DNA of 46,225 bases from JAFGQJ01 sp964588525 (GTDB taxonomy: Bacteria > Spirochaetota > Spirochaetia > SZUA-6 > DRHE01): the NCBI GenBank assembly GCA_964588525.1, contig CAZPQC010000014.1, forward strand, positions 1 through 46,225, read 5' to 3'. Below, one piece after another: positions 30,410 to 38,755 of the stretch. Position 1 is the first letter of the stretch. Each line of letters opens with the position of its first letter. A model generated the notes under the pieces. The model was given only the letters and a program-made list of their open reading frames with translations, searched no databases and was not told where the DNA came from. Made by a program: the position numbers and the translations under genes.

Positions 30410-31228
30410 TTACCCGGGAGCCTTTGCTCGAAATAGGGAGTAGGTGTAGAAGCCGTAGTAGTCGGGCTGGTTCAGAATGAAGTCGGGGGAAGACGGATCG
30501 GTGATGCGCCGATACAGCCGGCGGTCCGCGCGGCTCAGCTCTTTCTCCGCCTCCAGCCAGCGCATCTGGATCAGGGCCAGCAGGGCCTTGCGGATCGGCT
30601 CTTCGAAGGGCGCGCACACGCCCTCGGTGAAGGGCCGGGCCGCCGCCTCGGCAAAACCTGCCTTCCTCATCCAGCCGGCAAGACGCAGGAAGTGGTGCTC
30701 CGGGCTGTCTCCGGCCGTGAAGGGGGCGATCCCCGGTGCGGTGGCATTGAGAATCGCCTCCAGGCGTGGATAGCCGGGCAGGAGCTGCTGGCCCGACCAG
30801 ATCACGATCATTAGCAGGCCGCCGGGTTTGAGGATGCGGCGCAATCCGTGCAGCAGCTGCAGCGGTCTTGCCATGGCGTAGCAGGCGCAGCTGGCGCTCC
30901 AGATCCAGTCGAACCGCTGCTCCTCGAAGGGGAGGTCGTAGATATCTCCCTGAACCAGGGACACCCGATCCTCCAGTCCCCACTCGGCAATCTTGTTCTT
31001 CGCCTCCTCGAGGAACTCGGGAAGGATGTCCAGACCCGTGACCTGTCCCCGCGGTCCCACCGCTTCGGCCAGGGGCGGGATCTGCAGGCCGACGCCGCAG
31101 CCCGCATCCAGCCCGCGGCTTCCCCCGGGAAGTCCGATCGTCTTGATGACCCGGCGCATCAGCGGATCCTGCAGTGGATCACTGAGATAGAGTTGTTCCA
31201 TATAGGCGGCGGGGTCGTATTCAGGCAT
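30410..31228 (-). CDS. Class I SAM-dependent methyltransferase
   Basis: The predicted protein has 272 residues from ATG 31228, six bases after GAGGAG. The Rossmann SAM site is LDAGCGVGLQIPPLAE, followed by VTGLDILPEFLEEAK, VQGDIYDLPFEEQRFDWIW, and ILKPGGLLMIVIW, matching Methyltransf_11/UbiE-like proteins. The C-terminal 120 residues are helical and not diagnostic. A small-molecule substrate is likely; none can be named. Divergent from the aldo/keto reductase gene. Confidence 0.85.
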   Translation of the reverse strand: MPEYDPAAYMEQLYLSDPLQDPLMRRVIKTIGLPGGSRGLDAGCGVGLQIPPLAEAVGPRGQVTGLDILPEFLEEAKNKIAEWGLEDRVSLVQGDIYDLPFEEQRFDWIWSASCACYAMARPLQLLHGLRRILKPGGLLMIVIWSGQQLLPGYPRLEAILNATAPGIAPFTAGDSPEHHFLRLAGWMRKAGFAEAAARPFTEGVCAPFEEPIRKALLALIQMRWLEAEKELSRADRRLYRRITDPSSPDFILNQPDYYGFYTYSLFRAKAPG

Positions 31229-31416
31229 GGTCTGCTCCTCGGGCGGTATACACAGGACAGTTTGCCACGGGCGGGGCTCGGGATAAAGCGAATATTCGCA
31301 AACCCGATGATCTCTACGGTTCAACCAGTATAAAAAATCCCTGTAAATCGTTACTTTAATAGTGTGGAACAAGTGCAAACCGAGCACGGAAAACGTATTT
31401 GAAACGGAGGACAGAG

Positions 31417-32448
31417 ATGAGCTACACACCAAAGGACAAACGCTACCAGAGCATGAGGTACAACCGCTGCGGCAGAAGCGGACTCAAGCTGCCGGCGATT
31501 TCACTGGGATTGTGGAACAACTTCGGCGGCGATGAGGTCACGGACAACGCCCGCCGCATGATTTTCCGGGCCTTCGATCTGGGCATCACCCACTTCGACC
31601 TGGCCAACAACTACGGCCCGCCCCCGGGGTCGGCGGAGCGCAACTTCGGCCGGATCCTGTCTGCGGATCTGGCCGCCTACCGGGACGAGCTGATCATCTC
31701 CACCAAGGCCGGCTACGACATGTGGCCGGGGCCGTACGGGGAGTGGGGCTCCCGCAAGTACCTGCTGGCCAGTCTGGACCAGAGTCTCGAGCGCCTGGGC
31801 CTGGAGTACGTGGACATCTTCTACTCGCACCGTTTCGATCCTGATACGCCCCTGGAGGAGACCCTCGGGGCGGTGGCCACGGCTGTCAAGCAGGGCAAGG
31901 CGCTGTACGCAGGGATCTCCTCCTACTCGGCCGCAAAGACCGCCGAAGCTTCCCGAATTCTAGCAGAGATGGGGGTTCCCTGCCTGATCCACCAACCCTC
32001 CTACTCGATGCTCAACCGCTGGATCGAACGGGGCCTGCTCGATGTCCTGGAGAAGGAGGGGATCGGCTGCATCAACTTCTCCCCCCTGGCCCAGGGCATG
32101 CTCACCGACAAGTATCTCGAGGGGGTTCCCAAGGATTCCAGGGCGGTGAAGGCGGGCCACTACCTTCCCAGGGAATACCTGAGTGAGGAGAACCTGGCCA
32201 AGGTTCGCGCCTTGAACGAGATCGCCCGCCGGCGCGGCCAGAGCCTGGCCCAGATGGCCCTGGCCTGGTGTCTGCGGGATTCCCGGGTAACAACCGTGCT
32301 GATCGGAGCCTCCCGGCCCGAACAGATCCAGGAGAACATCGCGGCATTGGACAATCTCGAGTTCACCAACGAGGAGCTGGCGGAGATCGACAACTACGCC
32401 ACCGAGGCCGGTATCAATCGTTGGGCCCGCTCCAGTGAAGCGGGGTAG
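31417..32448 (+). CDS. Aldo/keto reductase, YghZ/Gpr-like (AKR14)
   Basis: The predicted protein has 343 residues; ATG 31417 follows ACGGAGG at seven bases. It matches the YghZ group: THFDLANNYGPPPGSAE (Asp and Tyr of the tetrad), ISTKAGYDMWPGPYGEWGSR (Lys), VDIFYSHRFDPDTPLEET (His), and VLIGASRPEQIQENIAAL. In Escherichia coli YghZ reduces L-glyceraldehyde 3-phosphate and methylglyoxal with NADPH. A detoxifying role for triose-type aldehydes is therefore likely. Alone in its transcription unit. Confidence 0.9.
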   Translation: MSYTPKDKRYQSMRYNRCGRSGLKLPAISLGLWNNFGGDEVTDNARRMIFRAFDLGITHFDLANNYGPPPGSAERNFGRILSADLAAYRDELIISTKAGYDMWPGPYGEWGSRKYLLASLDQSLERLGLEYVDIFYSHRFDPDTPLEETLGAVATAVKQGKALYAGISSYSAAKTAEASRILAEMGVPCLIHQPSYSMLNRWIERGLLDVLEKEGIGCINFSPLAQGMLTDKYLEGVPKDSRAVKAGHYLPREYLSEENLAKVRALNEIARRRGQSLAQMALAWCLRDSRVTTVLIGASRPEQIQENIAALDNLEFTNEELAEIDNYATEAGINRWARSSEAG

Positions 32449-32452
32449 AAAA

Positions 32453-32566
32453 CGGGAGCCCTACTTCTGGATGCCGGTGATCGGGCGGTTCTGGGCGAAG
32501 CGTGGGTACGCCTGCCTGATCCAGGACGTTCGGGGAAGGTTGGTTTTGCCGGTAATTCGTCTCTGA
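32453..32566 (+). pseudogene. Shard of an S15/CocE-family hydrolase gene
   Basis: Directly after the reductase stop, a 29-codon stretch reads REPYFWMPVIGRFWAKRGYA and then CLIQDVRGR, the strand-helix-strand just before the nucleophile region of X-Pro dipeptidyl-peptidase (S15)/CocE esterases (typically AxRGYxxVxQDVRGR). The frame ends at TGA 32564-32566 with unrelated residues, and no start or further homology is present. It looks like a fragment of a lost gene, or a trace of a wrong contig join. Confidence 0.5.
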
Positions 32567-32645
32567 CAGACAGATGTGGACGATCCGCCCTGTTGTTAGT
32601 AGCTTATACCCTGCATTTTTTCGGCAGAACGAGGAGACACTTTCT

Positions 32646-33248
32646 ATGAACTATACAGGACCGAAGGTCCGGCGTGCCCGCCGGGTCGGGATCGCCCTTA
32701 CGCCCAAGGCGGCCAAGGTGATGGCGCGAAAGAAGGGTGGTCCGGGAGAGCCGCGTTTCCGCTCCCGGCGTCGGCAGATGTCGGATTACGGCCGGCAGCT
32801 TCTGGAGAAGCAGCGCCTGCGCTACCAGTACAACATCCCGGAGAAGCAGTTGCGGGGCTACTTCAAGAAAGCCATGAGCAGGCACGGAAACACCGGAGAC
32901 CTCCTGATCCGCATGCTGGAGACCCGACTGGACGTCTGTGTGCTGCACGCGGGACTGGCCAGAACGATCTACGCCGCCCGGCAGTACGTCACCCACGAGC
33001 ATTTCCAGGTCAACGGCCTGAAGGTCAAGAGCCCCGGGTACCAGCTGAAACCGGGGGATACCCTTCAGGTCAAGGAGCGAAGCCGCAAACTGGCCTGCTT
33101 CAGGGAAGCTCTCAGCCACTCGGTACCTCCCGTGTATCTGGAAGTTTTCAAAGACGAGCTGAAAGCCCGCCTGCTGAGTCTGCCCAAGAGAGAGGAAATC
33201 CCGGTGGAGTGCGATATCGGCCAGGTGGTGGAGTTCTACTCCCGCTGA
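32646..33248 (+). CDS. rpsD: 30S ribosomal protein S4, zinc-free form
   Basis: The predicted protein has 200 residues; ATG 32646 follows GAGGAGACAC. S4 features: N-terminal MNYTGPKVRRARR, GRQLLEKQRLRYQYNIPEKQ, then the S4 RNA-binding domain MLETRLDVCVLHAGLARTIY, ARQYVTHEHFQVNGLKV, and EIPVECDIGQVVEFYSR at the end. The four Cys of zinc-binding S4 are absent from the N-terminus. S4 starts assembly of the small subunit on 16S rRNA. It stands alone rather than in an rpsM-rpsK-rpsD-rpoA cluster. Confidence 0.95.
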   Translation: MNYTGPKVRRARRVGIALTPKAAKVMARKKGGPGEPRFRSRRRQMSDYGRQLLEKQRLRYQYNIPEKQLRGYFKKAMSRHGNTGDLLIRMLETRLDVCVLHAGLARTIYAARQYVTHEHFQVNGLKVKSPGYQLKPGDTLQVKERSRKLACFREALSHSVPPVYLEVFKDELKARLLSLPKREEIPVECDIGQVVEFYSR

Positions 33249-33262
33249 TGTTGAGTGAGGGC

Positions 33263-33278
33263 CTGCGGGCTCCCGCAG
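33263..33278. terminator. Hairpin between convergent rpsD and acyltransferase genes
   Basis: CTGCGGG-CT-CCCGCAG gives a perfect 7-bp stem with a 2-base loop in the 63-base gap. There is no T-run on either strand, so termination is uncertain, but a GC-rich hairpin between convergent genes fits a bidirectional stop signal. Confidence 0.35.
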
Positions 33279-33311
33279 CGCTTGCCGTCTCGCGGCAGCG
33301 TCTGCGATCCC

Positions 33312-34673
33312 CTACCGCTCCACGGACAGATGCTCCAGCCGGGAGACAATAACCTTCATTAAACCTTCGGCCCGTTGCCGTCGCCTGCCCGGGATCAGGG
33401 GATACAGCTCCCGCACCTTGATCGGCTCACCGATCTCGATCCGGACGGTCTTGCGCGGCGGACTGAAGCGGCAGCTGATGTCCCCGCCCATCAAACGGTT
33501 GACCAGGTCGTTCAGAGTGAGGGCGTACTCGATCAGGCGATTCAGCGAAGACTCCGGGCTGATATACTCCGGTTGGACGTACTCCAGCACATCGACGAGC
33601 TCGTTATGGCGCAGGTGGAGGTAGACCTCATCGGCAATGCGGTCCATCAGCACCCGGTCCATGGGAGAGATCTGACCCTCTTCCGGCAGGTCGGAGCGGA
33701 ACAGGTAATCCCAGCCCCGCTGCCGTACGGTGAGCACCCGGGACAGCAGATCCGGCTCGGGCCGGATCTTCATGAACGTTTCCGGAACCCGCAGGGCGGC
33801 CCGGCAGACCCGCTCGATCCGCTGCCGGAGGGAGGCGGATTTTCTTTCCGCCTTTTCGATCGTGAAGAATCGCGCGTAGAACGTCTCCATCTTCACGATC
33901 AGCCCCTCGGTCAGCTCGATCAGCTTTTCGCAGCGGGACCCGCTCTTTGGCGTCGGCAGGCCGGCGCTTTCCACGATCCCCTCGATGATCCGGGCAAACA
34001 ACCGTTCCGGGTTGTCCCGATACAGGTAGTGGCAGGCCACCGGAAGGATGAGGATCTCCTCATTCCGCTCCTGACGCTCCAGATCCTCCAGGCACCAGGC
34101 GGCCAGGCGGGCCGTACCTCCTTCGATAGGGCCCAGCCTGTGGTTGTGATAGGTGACCTGGCCCTCCGGCGCCAGGCAGATGGGAAAGGTGCCGTCACTC
34201 AGGTAGCGGCGGATCGTACGCATGCTCTGTGCGTCGTTTTTCCGGTTCATCACCGGAATGCCGGCGATCCTGGGGAAGAGAAAAGCCGCCCCGCCCCCGG
34301 CCCAATTCAGCACACCCCGGCCGTACAGGAAGTGGGTGTGCCCTCGGCCTCCCAGTTTTTCTCCGGCTCGTCTGGCCGCCGCCGGCAGGCAACGGCTGAA
34401 CAGGTAGACCATCACCGGGGCATCGTGCAGCGAAACGTGCCGAAACACCACCAGGACCCTGGCTTTTTTTCCGTAGAACTGCCGGAAACCGCCGATCAGA
34501 TGCTCGATACCCGCTGTTTCGACATCGGAGATTCCTTCGACGAATCGCAGGTAGGTCGGACAGGCCAGGCGCATCAACGCGTACACCCAGGGGATGAAGC
34601 GGGGTTCTATGAAACGGAGTCCCCCTTTGGCTTTGACCCGTTCTCTGCGAAGCATATCGGGAGTGTATAGCAT
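33312..34673 (-). CDS. PlsC-like glycerolipid acyltransferase
   Basis: The predicted protein has 453 residues from ATG 34673; ATG 34655 is also possible. The acyltransferase motif HX4D is H79-D84 (VVFRHVSLHDAPV), and a later CLAPEGQVTYH (E170, G171) matches block III of PlsC-type enzymes. It is much longer than ordinary PlsC (about 240), with some 250 extra C-terminal residues rich in charged helices. One weakly hydrophobic stretch lies near 131-141. It probably transfers an acyl chain to a lipid precursor at the inner face of the membrane; the exact acceptor is unknown. Confidence 0.75.
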   Translation of the reverse strand: MLYTPDMLRRERVKAKGGLRFIEPRFIPWVYALMRLACPTYLRFVEGISDVETAGIEHLIGGFRQFYGKKARVLVVFRHVSLHDAPVMVYLFSRCLPAAARRAGEKLGGRGHTHFLYGRGVLNWAGGGAAFLFPRIAGIPVMNRKNDAQSMRTIRRYLSDGTFPICLAPEGQVTYHNHRLGPIEGGTARLAAWCLEDLERQERNEEILILPVACHYLYRDNPERLFARIIEGIVESAGLPTPKSGSRCEKLIELTEGLIVKMETFYARFFTIEKAERKSASLRQRIERVCRAALRVPETFMKIRPEPDLLSRVLTVRQRGWDYLFRSDLPEEGQISPMDRVLMDRIADEVYLHLRHNELVDVLEYVQPEYISPESSLNRLIEYALTLNDLVNRLMGGDISCRFSPPRKTVRIEIGEPIKVRELYPLIPGRRRQRAEGLMKVIVSRLEHLSVER

Positions 34674-34702
34674 GGTGAAGCTGTTTACAACAATCGTGGC
34701 AG

Positions 34703-34801
34703 TCCCTGATCCTCGAAACGCCGCTGTACATCACCCACATGTCCTTCGGTGCGCTTTCCAGGGAGGTGGAAATCGCCCTGGCCCGGGGAAGGCAGCGGTG
34801 A
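34703..34801 (+). pseudogene. Shard of a glutamate synthase (FMN domain) gene
   Basis: The frame reads SLILETPLYITHMSFGALSR then EVEIALARGRQR and a stop. TPxYIxxMSFGALSxEAxxALARG is the conserved start of the FMN-binding glutamate synthase domain. Nothing upstream or downstream continues it. The 170-base gap 34674-34843 holds only this fragment. A lost gene or a join artefact. Confidence 0.65.
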
Positions 34802-34843
34802 AGATTCGCTGTGGCGGGACCGTCAGCCGCAGACGAACAGCGG

Positions 34844-35959
34844 CTACTTCCTCGCCGCCGTCAGGCGCTCCACCAGCCCGTCCACATCCACGTACTCCTT
34901 GATCATCTGTTTGACGGTGGCGATCTTCTCCCTGTCCTGCGGGCGGATCTTGATGATCAGGTTGTTGATCTTCTGGGCGGTGGTGAAGGTGTCGTCCTTC
35001 ACCAGGAAGGCGGGGACTCCGGCCTGCTTGAGGATCTTGAGAACCGTCTGGTTGGGCCAGATTCCGCAGGTCAGGATTATGCCGCGCACGTTGTAGTCCT
35101 CCCGAATATTGGGAACATTGCAGGAAACCGCAGCCAGGATCAGGTCTTCCCGATTTCCCGGTGTTACCAGAAGCACATCTCCCTTGAAGAAGTCGAAGGC
35201 CTCGTGGGCGGCCATAGCTCCGACCAGGATCTTGCTGATGATCACGTCCAGATTGCTGTCATCGCCGCTGAGCAGCTCTCCCCGGATATCCTCCAGCAGC
35301 TGGCGTAAGGTCGGACTCGACAACAGAGGAAAGAAGGGAATCACTCCGAAAGTTTCGATTCCCCTGTTCTGGAAACCGAGGCGTACCAGATTGTTGATCT
35401 TCTCGTATTTCTCCGGAATCACCTTGTTGACGATCACTCCAAGGACCTTGACGCCGTAGCTGTCGAACACCGCCTTGTTGAGCATCACCTCATCGATGGG
35501 GCGGCCGATTCCGCCGCAGGTTACGATCACCACCGGGGCACCGAGCATCTTGGCCACCGTGGCGTTGCACAGGTCGATGACCGAACCCACCCCGGCGTGT
35601 CCCGTACCCTCGATCACCATGAAGCGCTGCTCCGCACTCTCCCGCCGGTAGGCTTGGCCGATGCGTTCGGTGAGCTGGTGCACGTCTCCGTGCAGGATGT
35701 ACTCCTCGGTAAAACCGCGGGGAACGGCTACCGGGCTCATGTCGTAGAGAGGGCTGCCGATGTGAAACACGTCCTTCATCAGAGTTGCGTCCTTGTCGAT
35801 CTCGTGCTCCCCGATCAGCTTGACCTGCTGGCCCACAGGTTTGATGTAGCCGATCTCGGGGTAGATCTCGCTGAACGCCTCGAGAAGTCCGAGAGCGGTG
35901 GTGGTCTTTCCGTCGTTCTGCCGGGTTGCGGCCACGTAGATGCTTGGGGGATTTTCCAT
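34844..35959 (-). CDS. BioD-like P-loop/DRTGG protein, Pta N-terminal-domain homologue
   Basis: The predicted protein has 371 residues from ATG 35959 (MENPPSIYVAATRQN). The P-loop AATRQNDGKTTTALGL and VIEGTGHAGVGSVIDLCNA form the dethiobiotin-synthetase-like ATPase; the C-terminal part (IISKILVGAMAAHEAFDFF, LLVTPGNREDLILAAV) is a DRTGG domain. Together they correspond to the regulatory N-terminal half of long Pta enzymes, here as a separate protein. The catalytic Pta lies 1.7 kb away. It may regulate acetyl-phosphate metabolism; this is inference. Confidence 0.78.
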   Translation of the reverse strand: MENPPSIYVAATRQNDGKTTTALGLLEAFSEIYPEIGYIKPVGQQVKLIGEHEIDKDATLMKDVFHIGSPLYDMSPVAVPRGFTEEYILHGDVHQLTERIGQAYRRESAEQRFMVIEGTGHAGVGSVIDLCNATVAKMLGAPVVIVTCGGIGRPIDEVMLNKAVFDSYGVKVLGVIVNKVIPEKYEKINNLVRLGFQNRGIETFGVIPFFPLLSSPTLRQLLEDIRGELLSGDDSNLDVIISKILVGAMAAHEAFDFFKGDVLLVTPGNREDLILAAVSCNVPNIREDYNVRGIILTCGIWPNQTVLKILKQAGVPAFLVKDDTFTTAQKINNLIIKIRPQDREKIATVKQMIKEYVDVDGLVERLTAARK

Positions 35960-36109
35960 GCCTTCAGGGTAGTACACTGTCTGCGGCCTGATCAAGGGAG
36001 CGCCGAGTTTGGTATGCCGAGTGTGGATAGCCCGTCTCGGCACGATTCGCGGAATGCGGCCGAGCCGGGGGGCACGATTGAGCCGGCGATCGGTCAGCCC
36101 CGTGACAGG

Positions 36110-36138
36110 CTGAGGGATTCTGTGCTGAGGGATTCTGT
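36110..36138. repeat. Tandem CTGAGGGATTCTGT
   Basis: The 14-mer CTGAGGGATTCTGT occurs at 36110-36123 and 36125-36138, a 15-base period, in the 270-base gene-free stretch 35960-36229. The rest of that stretch shows no gene or clear promoter. It may be a paired binding site upstream of the DUF3786 gene or a slipped duplication. Confidence 0.5.
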
Positions 36139-36229
36139 ATTAAAACGGTTGCTAAGTAACCGTCGCGAGGATACACTTGAAACGCAGCCGTTGCAGGCAA
36201 CAGGTGAAAACAGGATATCGACTGTAAGG

Positions 36230-36865
36230 ATGAATCCGAAAAAGCCCGGCGGCATGAAGGCCGCCTACGGAATAGCCTATCAGAAAGCCAGAGAGGATCT
36301 GCTGGCCCGGAAGCCGGAAGAGCTTGCCAGCCTCTGCGAGCGCTCCGGAGCAGTGCTCAATGGAAGCACGATTCGACTCACCTTTTTCGGTTCTCGGGTG
36401 GAGCTGAGGTTTCCTCAGAGCGAGAGCCTCGAGTTCCTGCCCACGGACCTGCCGCTGGTGGAGAAGATCCTCATCCTCCACTACCTTCTGGCCCGGGAGC
36501 GCAAACCCGTCAAGGGACAGATGGTGGCCTTCAAGAATCTGCCCGGCGCATCCTTCTACGACCCGACCTATCAGAAGCGGGGTCCCCGGCGCATCGCCCG
36601 CCGCTTCGGTGAGAGTGTCGAGGCGTTCCGGCAGGCCTGCCGCAATCTCGGCTGGGGGGAGACTGAGCTGGGGGATGCTTCCTTTCAGTTCGACATCCTG
36701 CCGAAGATCAGAGGGCTGGTGGTGCTGCATGCCGGAGACGAGGAGTTCCCGGCGGAGGCGAACATCCTCTTCGACGATGCGATCGTCAACTTCCTGCCCC
36801 TGGAGGACGTGGCCGTGCTGGCCGGTCTGATCGCCACAAGATTGGCAATATCTGGTAACACGTAG
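36230..36865 (+). CDS. DUF3786-family protein
   Basis: The predicted protein has 211 residues from ATG 36230; ATG 36254 is an alternative. I assign DUF3786 from AYGIAYQKAREDLLARKPEE, FFGSRVELRFPQSE, ILILHYLLARERKP, FKNLPGASFYDPTYQKRG and VLHAGDEEFPAEANILFDDA. The function is unknown; members are mostly found in anaerobes. No signal peptide or membrane segment. It is 10 bases before the nucleoside diphosphate kinase gene and probably shares a transcript with it. Confidence 0.75.
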   Translation: MNPKKPGGMKAAYGIAYQKAREDLLARKPEELASLCERSGAVLNGSTIRLTFFGSRVELRFPQSESLEFLPTDLPLVEKILILHYLLARERKPVKGQMVAFKNLPGASFYDPTYQKRGPRRIARRFGESVEAFRQACRNLGWGETELGDASFQFDILPKIRGLVVLHAGDEEFPAEANILFDDAIVNFLPLEDVAVLAGLIATRLAISGNT

Positions 36866-36875
36866 GAGACGCGAG

Positions 36876-37616
36876 GTGCACAACAAAGAGCTCGAGCAGA
36901 CCCTGGCATTGATAAAACCGGACGCCTTGAAAAACTCGCTGACCGGGTATGTGCTTTCTCAGCTGTCCGAGTTTCACACAGGCCTGATCTACGCAGGAGC
37001 CAAGGTGGTTCATGTGACCCGAATGCTTGCCGAAGTCCACTACGAAGAGCACAAGGGCAAGGTCTTCTATCCCTCCCTGATCGAATACATAACAGGCTGC
37101 GTGCACTACGCCGACAAACCGCACCGACGGCGGGTGATCGCCATCGTATATCAGGGCCCCGATGCCGTAAAAAAGGTTCGGGACGTGTCCGGACCGACCA
37201 ATCCGCACATCGCGCGGGAGCAGAACCCGGGCTGCATCCGCTCGTTGGGAACGATCGTGGCCTTGAGGGATGAACGAGGCAAGGAGATCGGAGACCGGAT
37301 GGACAACCTGATCCACGCCTCGGCGACGGATGAGGAAGCGCAGCGGGAGATCAAGCTCTGGTTCAAGCCGAACGAGATCCCGCCCTTCATGCGGGCCTAT
37401 CCGACCAGCCGGAGTGAGGAGCTGTACTACTTCAAGGAGGACAGACTCCTGTCCAAGTACGAGTCGGAGAGCGTCTGCGTGGTCGCCCCGGGGGATGTGA
37501 TGTGGGAGTCGGATCTCCAGGCGCTTCGTCTGATTCAAGAGGGCAGGGAGGCGCCCTGCAGCCTCCGGACCGTGGCGGCCAAGTACCTCCTGAACGAGGG
37601 TCCCGAGGGTTGCTGA
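36876..37616 (+). CDS. ndk: Nucleoside diphosphate kinase with C-terminal extension
   Basis: The predicted protein has 246 residues from GTG 36876 (AGGAG seven bases before). The NDK fold is present: TLALIKPDAL at the N-terminus, a long inserted HTGLIYAGAKVVHVTRM part, GPTNPHIAREQNPGCIRS, and the active-site histidine H147 in DNLIHASATDEEAQREI. It moves the terminal phosphate between nucleotides. Ordinary NDKs have about 140-150 residues; here about 80 more follow the active-site region, with no domain that I recognise. The usual GDFG reads SLGTI. Confidence 0.82.
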   Translation: MHNKELEQTLALIKPDALKNSLTGYVLSQLSEFHTGLIYAGAKVVHVTRMLAEVHYEEHKGKVFYPSLIEYITGCVHYADKPHRRRVIAIVYQGPDAVKKVRDVSGPTNPHIAREQNPGCIRSLGTIVALRDERGKEIGDRMDNLIHASATDEEAQREIKLWFKPNEIPPFMRAYPTSRSEELYYFKEDRLLSKYESESVCVVAPGDVMWESDLQALRLIQEGREAPCSLRTVAAKYLLNEGPEGC

Positions 37617-37682
37617 CGGTTCGCCCGGGCGGAGGATGGCTCAAACCCGTTTGATTATCAGCAGGCGCCGCTCGAGACTATT

Positions 37683-38744
37683 TCAATTGCGGCTCACCCC
37701 TGCGGTGAGTGCCATCGGACTTGGGATCCGCCGGACGGACTGTTGCTGACGAGCCGCCCGAACAAGGGTTACCGCGGCGGTGTTGACGATATCATCAACC
37801 GAGCATCCCCGCGACAGATCGCTCACCGGTTTGGCCAATCCCTGGAGAAACGGACCGTACGCTTCGGCTCCCGCCAGTCGCTGTACCAGCTTGTAGCCGA
37901 TGTTTCCCGAGTTCAGGTCGGGAAAGATCAGTACATTCGCCCTTCCGGCTACGGGTGAGTCGGGGGCCTTCTTCTCCGCCACCTCCGGAACCAGAGCCGC
38001 ATCCAACTGCATCTCACCGTCGATCAGCAGATCGGGCCGTTTCATCTTGGCCATGGCCGTGGCTTCCGCCACCTTGTCCACCATCTCATTTGAGGCGCTG
38101 CCGAAGGTCGAAAAGGAGAGCATGGCCACTTTGGGCTCGGCCCGCAGAAGCACCCGGAACGACTCCGCCGCGGCCAGGGCGATCTCGGATAGCTGCCTCG
38201 AGTCGGGGTTGGGGATGGTGGCGCAGTCGGAGAACAGCAGGTGCCCGTCTTCGCCCCAATCGGAGCCGGGCAGGTGCATGATGAAGAAAGAGGAAGCCAG
38301 CTCGACATCCGGGTGGGGACCGATGATCGTAAACACAGCCTTCAACACCTGCGCGGTGGGGCTTGCCGCTCCGGCCACGAGGGTGTCGGCTTCATCTCTG
38401 CGCACCAGCATCGCGCCGAAACCCAGGGGATCGCAGATCTGCGTCCAGGCCTGCTCGACGGTCAGTCCCCTGTGTCTGCGCAGACGGTACAGCTCGGCGG
38501 CAAAGGATTCCCGTTGCTCGCAACATTCGGGAAAAACGAGGTTCATTCCTCCCAGATCACAACGGGCGGAGCAAGCAGCCCTCTCGATCTCTTCAGGACA
38601 TCCGACCAGGGTGACCGAGTCGGCCAGGCCTCCATCCAGGATCTTCCTGGCCGCCTGCAGGGTGCGGGGCTCGGTCCCCTCCGGCAGGACCAGGCGCATG
38701 GGAGTCTCCCTGGCGTTCGCTCGGATCGTATCGATGAAGCTCAT
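37683..38744 (-). CDS. pta: Phosphate acetyltransferase
   Basis: The predicted protein has 353 residues; ATG 38744 follows GAGGGAGGGAGCC. It is the short catalytic form (PTA_PTB): RLVLPEGTEPRTLQAAR, HLLFSDCATIPNPD, LIDGEMQLDAALVPEVAEKK, IFPDLNSGNIGYKLVQRL and YGPFLQGLAKPVSDLSRGC. It converts acetyl-CoA and phosphate to acetyl phosphate for ATP synthesis through acetate kinase (not in the window). It is 12 bases behind a degenerate receiver-domain gene in the same operon. Confidence 0.95.
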   Translation of the reverse strand: MSFIDTIRANARETPMRLVLPEGTEPRTLQAARKILDGGLADSVTLVGCPEEIERAACSARCDLGGMNLVFPECCEQRESFAAELYRLRRHRGLTVEQAWTQICDPLGFGAMLVRRDEADTLVAGAASPTAQVLKAVFTIIGPHPDVELASSFFIMHLPGSDWGEDGHLLFSDCATIPNPDSRQLSEIALAAAESFRVLLRAEPKVAMLSFSTFGSASNEMVDKVAEATAMAKMKRPDLLIDGEMQLDAALVPEVAEKKAPDSPVAGRANVLIFPDLNSGNIGYKLVQRLAGAEAYGPFLQGLAKPVSDLSRGCSVDDIVNTAAVTLVRAARQQQSVRRIPSPMALTAGVSRN

Positions 38745-38755
38745 GGCTCCCTCCC

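Noticed and set aside
34674..34843. Small functional gene between the acyltransferase and the BioD-like gene
   Set aside because: The only coding-like piece is a glutamate synthase motif without start, domain or length.
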